A DNA stretch of 64,000 nt from Sphingobium fontiphilum (GTDB taxonomy: Bacteria > Pseudomonadota > Alphaproteobacteria > Sphingomonadales > Sphingomonadaceae), in NCBI RefSeq assembly GCF_014196635.1, contig NZ_JACIEB010000006.1:124001-188000 (forward strand), read 5' to 3'. Of this stretch, positions 1 through 9,072 are shown piece by piece. The position numbers and the translations under genes were made by a program. The notes under the pieces were generated by a model. The model did no database searches. It saw only the letters and a list, made by a program, of their open reading frames with translations, and was not told the DNA's origin. Position 1 is the stretch's first letter, and each line of letters begins with the position of its first letter.

Positions 1-1
1 G

Positions 2-1147
2 AATTGGTTGGCGACAGCCTCGGACCGGGATCCTGATCCCGTCGTCGCGCCGGAGGACTATTGTGTCATCCGCCACACCGGCGGCACGACGGGCAAACCC
101 AAGGGCGTTGCCTATCGGCACCGTTCATGGATGACGATCTCCGCCGCATTTTTCAGCATCGGCCCCCAAGTGGCCCCAGGGGATGCCATTCTGCATGTCG
201 GCCCGTTGTCCCATGCATCGGGCTTCCTGTTCGTGCCGGCCTGGTATTGCGGCGCCCGCAACGTGATGATGGACGGCTTCGATCCAGCGTCCTTTCTTGA
301 CACTCTCGAGCAGGAACGGATCAGCCATGCCTTTGTAGCCCCCACCATGCTCAATGCCATAGTGCATCACGACGGGGCATATGGCCGCCACTTTCCGAAT
401 TTGAAGTTTCTGCTGAGTGCTTCAGCGCCGATCTCCGAGCCGACGCTTCGCAAGTCGTGCCAGATATTCGGGAATCATGTTCTTCATTCGGGCTATGGAC
501 AGACCGAAATCCTGCCCATCGCGTCTATGGGGCCCAACGAGTGGTTCGGCGAATTTGAAGGTTCTGCCCCAATTCGGGCGGTCGGACGTCCCATGAGTGG
601 CGCCGATATCGAAATCCGTAACGAGGACGGAAAGGTGCTGGGACCAAACGAGCCCGGCGAGATCGTCGCACGGTTCGAAAATGGCCAGATGGAGGAATTC
701 TGGAACGATCCGGAGGAAACCGCCCGGCGCATGGAAGATGGCTGGGTCAAAACCGGCGATGTCGGCATGATCGACACAAACGGATTTTTGTATCTGCTCG
801 ATCGCAACAACGACATGATCGTGTCAGGCGGCTTCAATATCTATCCCACCGAAATCGAAAACGTAATTGCCGACCATCCCGGTGTACTCGAGGTCGCGGT
901 CTTTGGCGTGCCCCATGAAAAATGGGGTGAAACGCCGCTTGCAATGGTGCGTGTCAAGCCCGGAGCACAAATCACGGAGACCGAGATAATAGATTTGGTG
1001 CGCCAGCGTCTGGGCTCCGCAAAAAAGCCAAGCAAGGTCGTTTTTACCGCCGAGCCACTGCCGTTGAGCAATGTCGGAAAGGTGCTTCGTTCAAAGCTTC
1101 GAGAGCCCTATTGGGCGGGCCAGGACCGGCGCATTTCGGGGGCATGA
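2..1147 (+). CDS. AMP-dependent acyl-CoA synthetase/ligase, 5'-truncated by window edge
   Basis: Adenylate-forming enzyme that activates a carboxylic acid to acyl-AMP and then acyl-CoA. The reading frame is open to the left edge, so the N-terminal part is missing. Visible class motifs, in order: the P-loop-like A3 motif HTGGTTGKPKG at 69-110, an A5-like GYGQTE near 490, TGD near 755, the hinge segment GFNIYPTEIE near 830, and a C-terminal PLSNVGKVLR with the A10 lysine near 1070. It is followed on the same strand by a crotonase, thiolase, acyl-CoA dehydrogenase and SDR, so it probably starts a beta-oxidation-like pathway. The substrate cannot be read from sequence; an aromatic, isoprenoid or steroid side-chain acid is plausible from the neighbours. 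Confidence 0.88.
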   Translation, partial: NWLATASDRDPDPVVAPEDYCVIRHTGGTTGKPKGVAYRHRSWMTISAAFFSIGPQVAPGDAILHVGPLSHASGFLFVPAWYCGARNVMMDGFDPASFLDTLEQERISHAFVAPTMLNAIVHHDGAYGRHFPNLKFLLSASAPISEPTLRKSCQIFGNHVLHSGYGQTEILPIASMGPNEWFGEFEGSAPIRAVGRPMSGADIEIRNEDGKVLGPNEPGEIVARFENGQMEEFWNDPEETARRMEDGWVKTGDVGMIDTNGFLYLLDRNNDMIVSGGFNIYPTEIENVIADHPGVLEVAVFGVPHEKWGETPLAMVRVKPGAQITETEIIDLVRQRLGSAKKPSKVVFTAEPLPLSNVGKVLRSKLREPYWAGQDRRISGA

Positions 1148-1213
1148 CCGACGCAGCCATCCTAGCCACATCCTCTATTCCGGTGACCGCCTGCCGGCGC
1201 GCGGGAGACTGCA

Positions 1214-2008
1214 ATGGACTATGAATACATCCTGGTTGAGCAACGCGGCCCAGCGCTTTGGGTGACCCTCAACCGGCCGGCAGCGTTGAACAGTCTGTCG
1301 TTGGCTTTGGCCGAGGAACTCGCCGCAGCGATCGAGGCAGCGGAAGCAGATGCGACGGTGCGCGCTTGCATTCTTACCGGCGCCGGACGGGCGTTTTGCG
1401 CTGGCGCGGATCTGCTCGCAATTGGCGATGGAACAGGCGGACAAACTCTCGCCGAACGCTTAAATCTGTTTCTGCCGCCGCTCGGTCAGGCTTTTAACAG
1501 GATCGAGACGTCGCGCCTTCCGATAATTGCGGCGGTCAACGGCCTTACGCTCGCCGGCGGCTTGGAACTGGTGTTGTGCTGTGATCTCGTCATTGCCGCG
1601 CACCCGGCCAGATTTGGCGACGCCCATGCAAATTACGGCCTGTTGCCCGGCGGTGGAGGGTCGGTTCGACTCCCTAGGAAGATCGGCGAAGCGCGTGCGA
1701 AACATCTGATGATGACCGGCGGGACCATCTCGGCTGCCGAGATGAAGGAAGCCGGACTCGTGACCCAACTGGTTGCTCCCGAGGATCTCATTGCGGCAGC
1801 GCAAGCGCTGGTAGAATCTCTTGCAGAAAAGAGCCGGCCAGGGCTCGCCTACATGAAGCAGCTAGTCCGCGCTGCGCAGGATAGCTCGCTCGAAGTCGGG
1901 CTGCGTCAGGAACTCGAAACCATGGCTGCTTACGCCTTGTCCAACGACATTGTCGAAGGACTGGCGGCATTCCGGGAGAAGCGGAAGCCCGATTTTTCCG
2001 ACCGGTGA
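1214..2008 (+). CDS. enoyl-CoA hydratase/isomerase (crotonase) family protein
   Basis: A 264-residue crotonase-fold protein, probably acting on an acyl-CoA made by the upstream ligase. The two oxyanion-hole segments are present: GRAFCAGADL, and NGLTLAGGLELVL followed by CDLVIAA. The PGGGGSVRLPR loop typical of the family follows. By-eye alignment with mitochondrial crotonase places His where both catalytic glutamates should be (in FGDAHANYG and in ARAKHLMMTG). It may therefore be a non-hydratase member (isomerase, hydrolase or other) or use different residues. It starts 66 bases after the ligase, with GGGAGA upstream of the ATG, and is probably in the same operon. Confidence 0.85.
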   Translation: MDYEYILVEQRGPALWVTLNRPAALNSLSLALAEELAAAIEAAEADATVRACILTGAGRAFCAGADLLAIGDGTGGQTLAERLNLFLPPLGQAFNRIETSRLPIIAAVNGLTLAGGLELVLCCDLVIAAHPARFGDAHANYGLLPGGGGSVRLPRKIGEARAKHLMMTGGTISAAEMKEAGLVTQLVAPEDLIAAAQALVESLAEKSRPGLAYMKQLVRAAQDSSLEVGLRQELETMAAYALSNDIVEGLAAFREKRKPDFSDR

Positions 2009-2051
2009 GACCTGATCGGATGCGGAACACATTGGAAGAATGGATCAACGA

Positions 2052-3290
2052 ATGACCGACATATTCGTCATGGGGGTTGGGATGACCCCGTTCGGAAAAC
2101 AGTTCGACAAGAGCCTGAAAATGCTCTGCGCCGAAGCTTCGTCGCAGGCCTTTTCCGACGCAGGATGCACCGCCGGCGATGTCGAAGCCATCTTCTTCGG
2201 CAATTGCGTCCAGGGGCATATGGAGGGCCAGGACATGATCCGCGGCGAAATCGTGGCGCGAGCGATGGGCATCTCAAGCGTTCCCGTGGTGAATGTCGAA
2301 AACGCATGTGCGACGGCTTCCACGGCCTTGCACATGGCCGCCGCCTATGTTCGATCGGGGGCAGCGGATGTCGTACTCGCGCTCGGCGCGGAGAAGATGT
2401 ACTCGCCCGACAAGGCGCTCATGTTCAGTGCATTCGATGGCGCTTGGGACGTGCATGAAACCGAGTCGGGCCGCGCGCAGCTGCTGGCCATGGGCAATGG
2501 CGTCGATGTTCCGGAAGGAACGACATCGAGTCAGCCTTACAGCGTTTTCATGGATGTATACGCCGCGATGGCACGCGCGCACATGAAGACCTACGGCTCG
2601 ACGCAAGCGCAAATCGCGGCCGTCTCGGCGAAAAATCACATGCATTCGACGCGCAATCTGCTTGCCCAGTATCGCCTCCCATATACCGTCGAAAGTGTAC
2701 TCGCTGCGCCTCCGATCGTTTACCCGTTCACACTGCCGATGTGCTCCCCGATCAGCGACGGCGCCGCCGCTGCGATCATCTGCAGCGAAGCCGGTCGGCG
2801 CAAACTGTCGGCAGCCCCGGACAGGGCGCTAAGAATCCTGGCGTCTGTGCTGCAAACCGGCGCCGCGCGCGATCCCTTTGATTATGACCACCATGTCAGC
2901 CGCCTTGCGGCGAACCGGGCCTATGCGATGGCCGGCGTGGGGCCAGAAGATATTGGCGTCGCGGAGGTGCATGACGCCACGGCGGTTGGCGAGATCATTG
3001 AAATCGAGGCGCTCGGCCTGACGCCGCCTGGCGAGGGCGGACTCGCGGCAGAGCGCGGTGAGACGGCGCTGGGTGGGCGTATTCCGGTAAACACGTCGGG
3101 CGGGCTTGAATGCAAGGGACATCCGATCGGCGCCACCGGGCTCGGCCAAATCTACGAGCTTGCGCTGCAATTGCGCGGCGAGGCGGAAGATCGACAGGTT
3201 CCGAATGCCCGGTTCGCGATCGCGCAGAACGGCGGAGGTGTCATCGGGGTGGAAGAGGCGGTGGTCGCCGTCACGATCCTGGGCCGGTAG
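2052..3290 (+). CDS. thiolase family protein (SCP-x/SCP2-type acyl-CoA thiolase)
   Basis: Catalyses CoA-dependent cleavage of a 3-ketoacyl-CoA, the last step of a beta-oxidation round. The nucleophilic cysteine lies in VENACATAS, and the GLECKGHPIGATG segment carries the conserved histidine. The end of the protein (NGGGVIGVEEAVV) lacks the CxG of classical bacterial thiolases, as in SCP2-type thiolases, which often handle sterol side chains or branched substrates. ATG at 2052 gives the family-like beginning MTDIFVMGVG. An in-frame ATG at 2040 is also possible; GGAAG at 2034-2038 is not ideally spaced for either. It lies between the crotonase and acyl-CoA dehydrogenase genes. Confidence 0.88.
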   Translation: MTDIFVMGVGMTPFGKQFDKSLKMLCAEASSQAFSDAGCTAGDVEAIFFGNCVQGHMEGQDMIRGEIVARAMGISSVPVVNVENACATASTALHMAAAYVRSGAADVVLALGAEKMYSPDKALMFSAFDGAWDVHETESGRAQLLAMGNGVDVPEGTTSSQPYSVFMDVYAAMARAHMKTYGSTQAQIAAVSAKNHMHSTRNLLAQYRLPYTVESVLAAPPIVYPFTLPMCSPISDGAAAAIICSEAGRRKLSAAPDRALRILASVLQTGAARDPFDYDHHVSRLAANRAYAMAGVGPEDIGVAEVHDATAVGEIIEIEALGLTPPGEGGLAAERGETALGGRIPVNTSGGLECKGHPIGATGLGQIYELALQLRGEAEDRQVPNARFAIAQNGGGVIGVEEAVVAVTILGR

Positions 3291-3327
3291 TTGTCAGAGC
3301 GCGCCTAGGGAAACACGGGGTCACGAT

Positions 3328-4473
3328 ATGAACTTTGAGCTGTCCGATGAACAACGCATGGCGGTGGAAACCGTCCGCCGCTTTCTCGACAACAAGCTTG
3401 AGCCGGAAATCCGCCGGCATGGGGAGCGATTCATCCCCAAACCGCTCATGAAGGAATGGACTCAAGCACTGACCGGCTATGGCCATATTACCGCACCGCA
3501 TCAGGAGCAATGGGGCGGGCTTGATATGGGATGGCTCACTCATCTGCTCATTTTCGAGGAGATCGCCTATTCCTCGCTCGATGTGGCCATACCCGGCTTC
3601 ATCAACGCGGTTGGCGCAGAACTCATCCGCCGCTTCGCCCCGGAGACGATCAAGCAACGCTATCTTGCCGACCTCGTCGCGGCCGAGAAGTTCGTTTCGC
3701 TCGGCATCTCGGAGCCCGATGTCGGCTCGGACGTCGCCGCCATCAAGACACGCGCCGTACGAGACGGCGATTTCTGGGTCATCAATGGCGAAAAGACCTG
3801 GATCACCAACGGAGCCTACTCGGACATCTTCATCTGTACGTGCAAGACTGGCGAAAATGAAGTCACTCACATCCTGGTCGATCGTGACGAGAGTGAGTAT
3901 GAGGTGCGCGATATCCAGAAGATGGCGCTCAACGGCCAATCGACTGCACAGATATTCCTGTCCGATTGCCGCGTACCGGTGGCAAACACGATCGGCCGGG
4001 TCGGCGATGGATTGCGCAATACGTTGCAAGTGTTCGAGATTGCCCGCTGCCATATGGCGATGTGGAGTATCGGCATCGCACGGCGAGCAATGGATGAGGC
4101 GATCGCGTACGCTCGCGATCGCGCGCAGCATGGCAAGAAGATCGCCGGCCATCAGCTGATCGCCGACAAGATCGCCATCATGGCGACCAAGATCGACGCA
4201 GCCCGTCTGTTGACGCACCGGGCAATATCCCTCGTCCAGGCGGGCACGCGCGCAGAGACGGAATGCTCGATGGCCAAGTGGTACGCCACCGAAATGGCGA
4301 TCGAAGCGACGCGCGATGCGCTTCAGATCCATGGCGGCAACGGCGTCACCCGCGAATTCATCGTTGAGCGGCTGGTGCGTGAGGCGATCATTTGCCCCAT
4401 CCCCGATGGCACGACGGAGATTCAAAAGCTTGTTGTTTCGCGCGCCCTGACCGGCATTCAAGCCTTTCGGTAA
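3328..4473 (+). CDS. acyl-CoA dehydrogenase family protein
   Basis: FAD-dependent alpha,beta-dehydrogenase of acyl-CoA, 381 residues, a normal length for the family. It begins MNFELSDEQRMAVETV and contains LGISEPDVGSD, the WITNGAY flavin/substrate segment, and the C-terminal IHGGNGVTREF helix. The catalytic base position reads PIPDGTTEIQ, so the usual EGT glutamate is aspartate here. No obvious replacement Glu is seen in the helix used by isovaleryl- or long-chain-type enzymes. The frame opens upstream inside the thiolase gene, but ATG 3328 is the start that gives the family N-terminus. It belongs to the same catabolic operon. Confidence 0.88.
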   Translation: MNFELSDEQRMAVETVRRFLDNKLEPEIRRHGERFIPKPLMKEWTQALTGYGHITAPHQEQWGGLDMGWLTHLLIFEEIAYSSLDVAIPGFINAVGAELIRRFAPETIKQRYLADLVAAEKFVSLGISEPDVGSDVAAIKTRAVRDGDFWVINGEKTWITNGAYSDIFICTCKTGENEVTHILVDRDESEYEVRDIQKMALNGQSTAQIFLSDCRVPVANTIGRVGDGLRNTLQVFEIARCHMAMWSIGIARRAMDEAIAYARDRAQHGKKIAGHQLIADKIAIMATKIDAARLLTHRAISLVQAGTRAETECSMAKWYATEMAIEATRDALQIHGGNGVTREFIVERLVREAIICPIPDGTTEIQKLVVSRALTGIQAFR

Positions 4474-4578
4474 GGCTCAGACGAAAACGACAGCGTCGAC
4501 GGAAATGGAGCCGCGTGCCTGACTCGCACAGGATCAAATGCGCAGATGCGTCGCTCAGGTAAAAGAGGCAGACAAGCG

Positions 4579-5481
4579 ATGGACGAAGAGCTTCGTTTCG
4601 ATGGCAGGGTAGTGGTTGTGACCGGAGCCGGAGGCGGACTTGGGCGCCAGTACGCGCTGATGTTTGGCGGGCGCGGAGCCAAGGTGGTGGTGAATGATCT
4701 GGGTGGCGACGAGAAAGGGAGCGGCAGCTGCTCCACAGCCGCTGACAATGTGGTCGACGAAATTCGAGCCACGGGCGGTCAGGCGGTGGCAAATTATGCG
4801 TCGGTCGAGGAGGGCGCGCTGATCATCCAAGCCGCGGTTGACAACTTCGGAACCGTTGACGTCGTCATCAACAATGCCGGCATCCTGCGCGATGTGAGCT
4901 TCCACAAAATGACCGACGAAGACTGGACACTGCTTCAGCGGGTCCATCTGAATGGGACGCGGGCAGTGACGCAGGCAGCATGGCCGATACTGCGCGACAA
5001 GGGCTATGGCCGCATCGTCATGACCACGTCTGCAGCCGCAATCTACGGCAACTTCGGTCAGGCCAACTATGCCGCAGCCAAGCTCGGAATATTGGGGCTT
5101 GCGAACGCGCTGGCGGAGGAGGGGCGGTCCAGAAACATCCAGGTTAATACGATCGCCCCAATCGCCGCATCGCGTATGACCGCGACTGCCTTTCCACAAG
5201 AGTTTCTCGCCAATCTCAGAGCGGAAGCGATCAGTCCATTGGTCGGTTGGCTTGCGCACGAGAATTGCAGCGAAACCAAAGGGCTTTTTGAAGTTGGAGC
5301 CGGCTATATCGCCAAGCTTAGGTGGGAGCGCGCGCTTGGGCACGCCTTCGGAGCGGACAGGGCGTTCACGCTCGATGATGTCGCCCGGCACTGGGGTAGA
5401 ATTGTCGACTTCACGGATGCCGAGCACCCGCTCGGGCTGAATGACAGCCTTGAGGCGGTAGAACGGGCGCTGAGAGCGTAA
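4579..5481 (+). CDS. SDR family oxidoreductase, MFE-2-like 3-hydroxyacyl-CoA dehydrogenase
   Basis: A 300-residue short-chain dehydrogenase. It has the NAD(P) motif TGAGGGLGRQYA, NNAGILRD, and the catalytic Ser-Tyr-Lys set in TTSAAAIYGNFGQANYAAAK. The inserted segment VVNDLGGDEKGSG and the overall layout resemble the dehydrogenase domain of peroxisomal multifunctional enzyme type 2, which oxidises 3-hydroxyacyl-CoA; this is an inference from family resemblance. The ATG at 4579 is preceded by AGAGGCAG; a longer in-frame start at 4546 adds eleven basic residues unlike the family. It is the last enzyme gene before the receptor pseudogene. Confidence 0.87.
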   Translation: MDEELRFDGRVVVVTGAGGGLGRQYALMFGGRGAKVVVNDLGGDEKGSGSCSTAADNVVDEIRATGGQAVANYASVEEGALIIQAAVDNFGTVDVVINNAGILRDVSFHKMTDEDWTLLQRVHLNGTRAVTQAAWPILRDKGYGRIVMTTSAAAIYGNFGQANYAAAKLGILGLANALAEEGRSRNIQVNTIAPIAASRMTATAFPQEFLANLRAEAISPLVGWLAHENCSETKGLFEVGAGYIAKLRWERALGHAFGADRAFTLDDVARHWGRIVDFTDAEHPLGLNDSLEAVERALRA

Positions 5482-5663
5482 TCAACCCGATGAATTACCA
5501 TGATATTTTTGAGCGGCCGTCGGGCTGCCGATGGCGTCGTGCTGCCGCCAGATATCGATGAGCAGCAGGAATAGTTCTGCAGCGAATTGAATTGGACGAC
5601 GGCCCTCAAATGCCGCCAAACGGCATGAACTACACAATATCTCCTGGGAAGAGAGGATCAGCC

Positions 5664-7826
5664 ATGAGAGGATGTCTATTGGCTTCTGCCGCGTTGTTGT
5701 GCTCGGGAACAGCATTTGCCCAGGAAGCAACGCCCTAGGCGAACGACCAAACCGGGAGCGCCACGGAAGCGCTGGCTGAGGACATTGTCGTTACCGCCAC
5801 CAAAAAGGGCTATGGCGAAAGCGTGCAGAAAGTACCGATGGCGGTCACGGCTTTTGGTGAAGCGCAGCTGGATGCCAAGTTCGTCCAGAATCTTCAAAGT
5901 CTGAGCTACGACGTTCCCAACGTCCAGCTCGAGGATGTGGGTACGGCACCGGGCTATGCCAATTTCACTATCCGGGGCCTCGGCATCAACAGCACGATCC
6001 CATCGATCGACCCCACCGTAGGCGTTTTCACTGACGGTATTTACCTCGGCATCAACGCTGGTGTCGTGCTGGACAACTTCGACCTTGAGGGGATCGAAGT
6101 TCTGCGTGGACCGCAAGGCTTGCTTTTCGGTCGCAACGTTACCGGCGGTGCCGTGGTTGTGCGGACCACGCGGCCCAGCTTCGATTTTGGAGCCAAAGCC
6201 AAGCTATCCATTGAAACGGGACTGAAAAAGACCGTAAGCGGCACGGTTACCGGACCTATCGTCGATGACGTTTTGGCTGCCAAATTGGCCGTCTACTACA
6301 GCGACGACAATGGCTGGTTTCGCAACCGCTTCGACAATCGCAGCTTCGGTAAATCACATGACCTTATCATTCGCCCGGCACTTTCGCTCAAGGGTGGCGA
6401 CCGCTTCCGAATGGATCTCCGCTATGAGCATGGCGATGTCGAAAGCGATGGAGCCCCTGTCCAGAGTCACGCGCTGTTTCCCCGCGACAGCTTCAGGTTT
6501 TCGATCAATTTCCCAGGTTTCTATGATGCCAAATGGGACCAGGCGATCGTGGAAACCAACATCGATGTTGGTCTGGGCGAAGGCGTCTTCACCAACATCG
6601 CTGGCTATCGGAAATTCCGATCCTCCGCGGGCGCTGATATCGATGGAACACCACAGTCCTTCTTTCATGCCTTTTTCGAAATCGACCAGGATCAACTCAG
6701 CGACGAACTTCGTTATGCCGGAAGGTTCGGTGACGTCGAATTGACAACCGGTCTATACTATTTTTCCCAGGATCTTCGTTACGCCGAGCTGCGGAATCTT
6801 TTGGGCGGTGCTCGGATCGTTTCCGGTGGGGGTACGCAAGACCAGACAACATGGGGCATTTTTGCTTCGACCGACTGGCATTTCACCGATACGCTGACCT
6901 TGAATCTCGGCGCGCGGTATAGTTGGGAACGCAAAGCCGTTCGGGTCTCGGCCTTACGCGCAAATGGTTGCAATCTAGACACGCTGATCTGTGCAACCAA
7001 TTTCGCCGACGCGGCAAAATGGCGAGGGTTTACGCCGAAAATCGGCCTTCAGTGGAAGCCGGATGACGACACGCAGATTTATGGCCTTTACACGCGCGGG
7101 TTCCGCAGCGGCGGATATAATTTGCGCAACACCGATCCCGCTGTGCCGCCGGGGCCATTCAATCAAGAGACCCAGGACAGTTTCGAACTCGGCGCCAAGA
7201 AGCAATTCGGGCGCCACCGGATCAACCTGGCGGCCTTCTACAATCGCATGAAGGACCTGCAGCGCGAGATCAACCTGCCCGGACCGCTTGGCGTCAGCCA
7301 GGTCATACGGAACACCGCCGACGCCACAATCAAAGGCGTCGAGGCCGAGGGGCAGTTTTTTCTTTTGTCCAACCTCGTGATTTCGGGTCAGCTCGGCTAC
7401 GTGAATGGCCAGTATCGCAACGTCCAGTTCGACCTCAGCGGTGATGGCGTCATCAACGATGTGGATCGTGCGCTCAAATTGCCAAGGCTGTCGCCATGGA
7501 CCTATGGCGTGGGGCTGACTTATGATCAGCAGCTTGGCGAATTGGGGACAGCAACGGCGCGTGTCAGCTTCACGCATCGCGACAAGGCGGCATTCACCGA
7601 CAACAACGTCGGCTTCCTTCAGGGCGCCGATATGCTCGATGCGAGCCTCACATTGGCGACCGACAACAAGCACTGGCGCTTCTCCATCTATGGCCGAAAC
7701 CTCCTGAATGAGGTGACGATTGGCGGCGATACACCTTTGCCGGCGGCCTTCGGGGGCACGGGTGCAAGCCTTTCACCGCTAAACAGGGGGCGCGTCATCG
7801 GCGGAGAAGTGGCGATTAGCTTCTAG
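5664..7826 (+). pseudogene. TonB-dependent receptor interrupted by an in-frame amber codon
   Basis: Outer-membrane TonB-dependent receptor, normally importing large or scarce ligands. ATG 5664 has GAGAGG seven bases upstream and encodes a good signal peptide ending in GTAFA|QEATP. Codon 25 (5736-5738) is TAG. The same frame then continues without interruption through a TonB-box-like EDIVVTATKK, the plug (IRGLGINST, VLRGPQGLLFGRN) and a beta-barrel ending in Phe at 7826. The next possible start, GTG 5823, would lack the signal peptide and TonB box. Either the gene is broken, or the base is wrong, or the codon is suppressed. It lies beside acyl-CoA catabolic genes, so the lost ligand is probably their substrate. 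Confidence 0.85.
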
Positions 7827-7884
7827 GCCATTTTCGAGGCGAGTGGAATCACCCGCCAACTCGGAAAATGCCCAAGATCAATTT

Positions 7885-7940
7885 GCTAGAGCATTTCCTG
7901 CCGGAAAGCCGGTTCCCACTTCTGCGCGAAATGCTCTAGC
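7885..7940. repeat. 56-bp intergenic palindromic repeat with perfect 13-bp arms
   Basis: Perfect inverted arms GCTAGAGCATTTC (7885-7897) and GAAATGCTCTAGC (7928-7940) flank a 30-base interior containing CCGGAAAGCCGG. Similar GAGCATTT...AAATGCTC palindromes recur between genes in many alphaproteobacteria; that is recalled family knowledge, not tested here. It lies between two convergent genes and could also act as a bidirectional terminator. Confidence 0.7.
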
Positions 7941-7990
7941 TGATCGCGACGGATGCAGCGGATTTCCGATCGCACCCCGCCCCCTTGCCG

Positions 7991-8905
7991 TTAATCCGAT
8001 GATGCGGTGCGCCATGCCTGACGAACAAGGCTGACGAGCGCACGGCCAGCCGGTTTTACCTGCCAGCGGCTACGCACAGCATAACAAAGCGTCAATGGAT
8101 CGAATAAACCGATTCCCTCCAAGGCCACGAAATTGGCGCGAAACCATGAGTTCTCGGTGAACTGTTTTGCAACCATCCCGATAGCATCGGATGTGGCAAC
8201 GATCCGTCGAACCAATTGAAAATAGTCTGTCATGTGGATCCAGTCAGCGGGACGCTTACCGCTTTTTTCGTACATCTGCTGAATGATCGATGTGTAGGGT
8301 TCGGAAGATGAGGGCACTACGAATTCGAACTGGACCAGCGGCTCCTTGCTGGTCGGGTTTATCCCCAGAATGGGATGATTGTTCCGCACAAAAGGCAGTA
8401 TTTCGATCGAGGCGACCCGCTCGCACTTGAATTCCGGCCAGCGTGCAAAGGCCGCTTCAAGTCCAAAGGCGACATCGATATCGCCGCGCGACAGGAGTCG
8501 CACGCCCCTTTCGCTGTTGCCCGAAACGACTTCGACGCGCACTGCCGGATGGCGCCGCAGCAAAGAAACCAGAGGTTGGGTGAGCAACCAGTCGATTGAC
8601 CCTGGGAACAGTCCGATTCGAAGCGGGCCCGCATAGGCGTCGGCGCGGCGGGCTGTATCTCCGAGTAGTTCAGCTGCGTCGGCAAGCAAGCGCGCTGCGC
8701 GATCAATAAATTCGCGTCCCTCCTCTGTCGGCATCGCGCCCCGTGAGGTCCGATGGAAAAGGGAATAGCCAAGATGCCGTTCGAGTTCAGCGACACTCTT
8801 GGTCACCGCCGACTGCGTGACACCAACCGCATCCGCTGCCCTGGAGAAGGAACGAAGCTGACCAACCGCGACGGCATGCTTGAGGCGAGAATCGAGCATG
8901 GACAT
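7991..8905 (-). CDS. LysR family transcriptional regulator
   Basis: About 304 residues. The N-terminal winged helix-turn-helix (SFSRAADAVGVTQSAVTKSVAELERHLG, described in pieces: FSRAADAVGVTQSAV then TKSVAELE) is followed by a typical LysR effector-binding region (AGPLRIGLFPGS through AIGMVAKQF). The start at 8905 gives the normal LysR N-terminus (MSMLDSRLKHAV); the frame runs 45 codons further upstream, but those residues do not look like the family. It is divergent from the CaiB-like gene with a 167-base gap, the usual layout for a LysR protein regulating its neighbour. The effector is unknown. Confidence 0.88.
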   Translation of the reverse strand: MSMLDSRLKHAVAVGQLRSFSRAADAVGVTQSAVTKSVAELERHLGYSLFHRTSRGAMPTEEGREFIDRAARLLADAAELLGDTARRADAYAGPLRIGLFPGSIDWLLTQPLVSLLRRHPAVRVEVVSGNSERGVRLLSRGDIDVAFGLEAAFARWPEFKCERVASIEILPFVRNNHPILGINPTSKEPLVQFEFVVPSSSEPYTSIIQQMYEKSGKRPADWIHMTDYFQLVRRIVATSDAIGMVAKQFTENSWFRANFVALEGIGLFDPLTLCYAVRSRWQVKPAGRALVSLVRQAWRTASSD

Positions 8906-8936
8906 GCCCCACAGGAATAATTGCTCCAGAGAATGA

Positions 8937-8965
8937 ATTAGGCGAATCAAGGTCATTTTGCCAAT
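8937..8965. promoter_or_regulatory. possible LysR operator in the divergent intergenic region
   Basis: An imperfect inverted repeat, ATTAGGC at 8937-8943 and GCCAAT at 8960-8965, lies between the divergent LysR and CaiB-like genes. Position and spacing fit a LysR binding site, but the arms are short and could be chance. Confidence 0.25.
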
Positions 8966-9072
8966 CTTACTTTCGACACTGCCGCCCAGCACGACTGCAA
9001 CCCGTCTCGAAATCTGGAGCGGCGAAACGGCCTGGATCAAAGCGCCAAGGTCTCAGACGCAGGTATGCCTGA

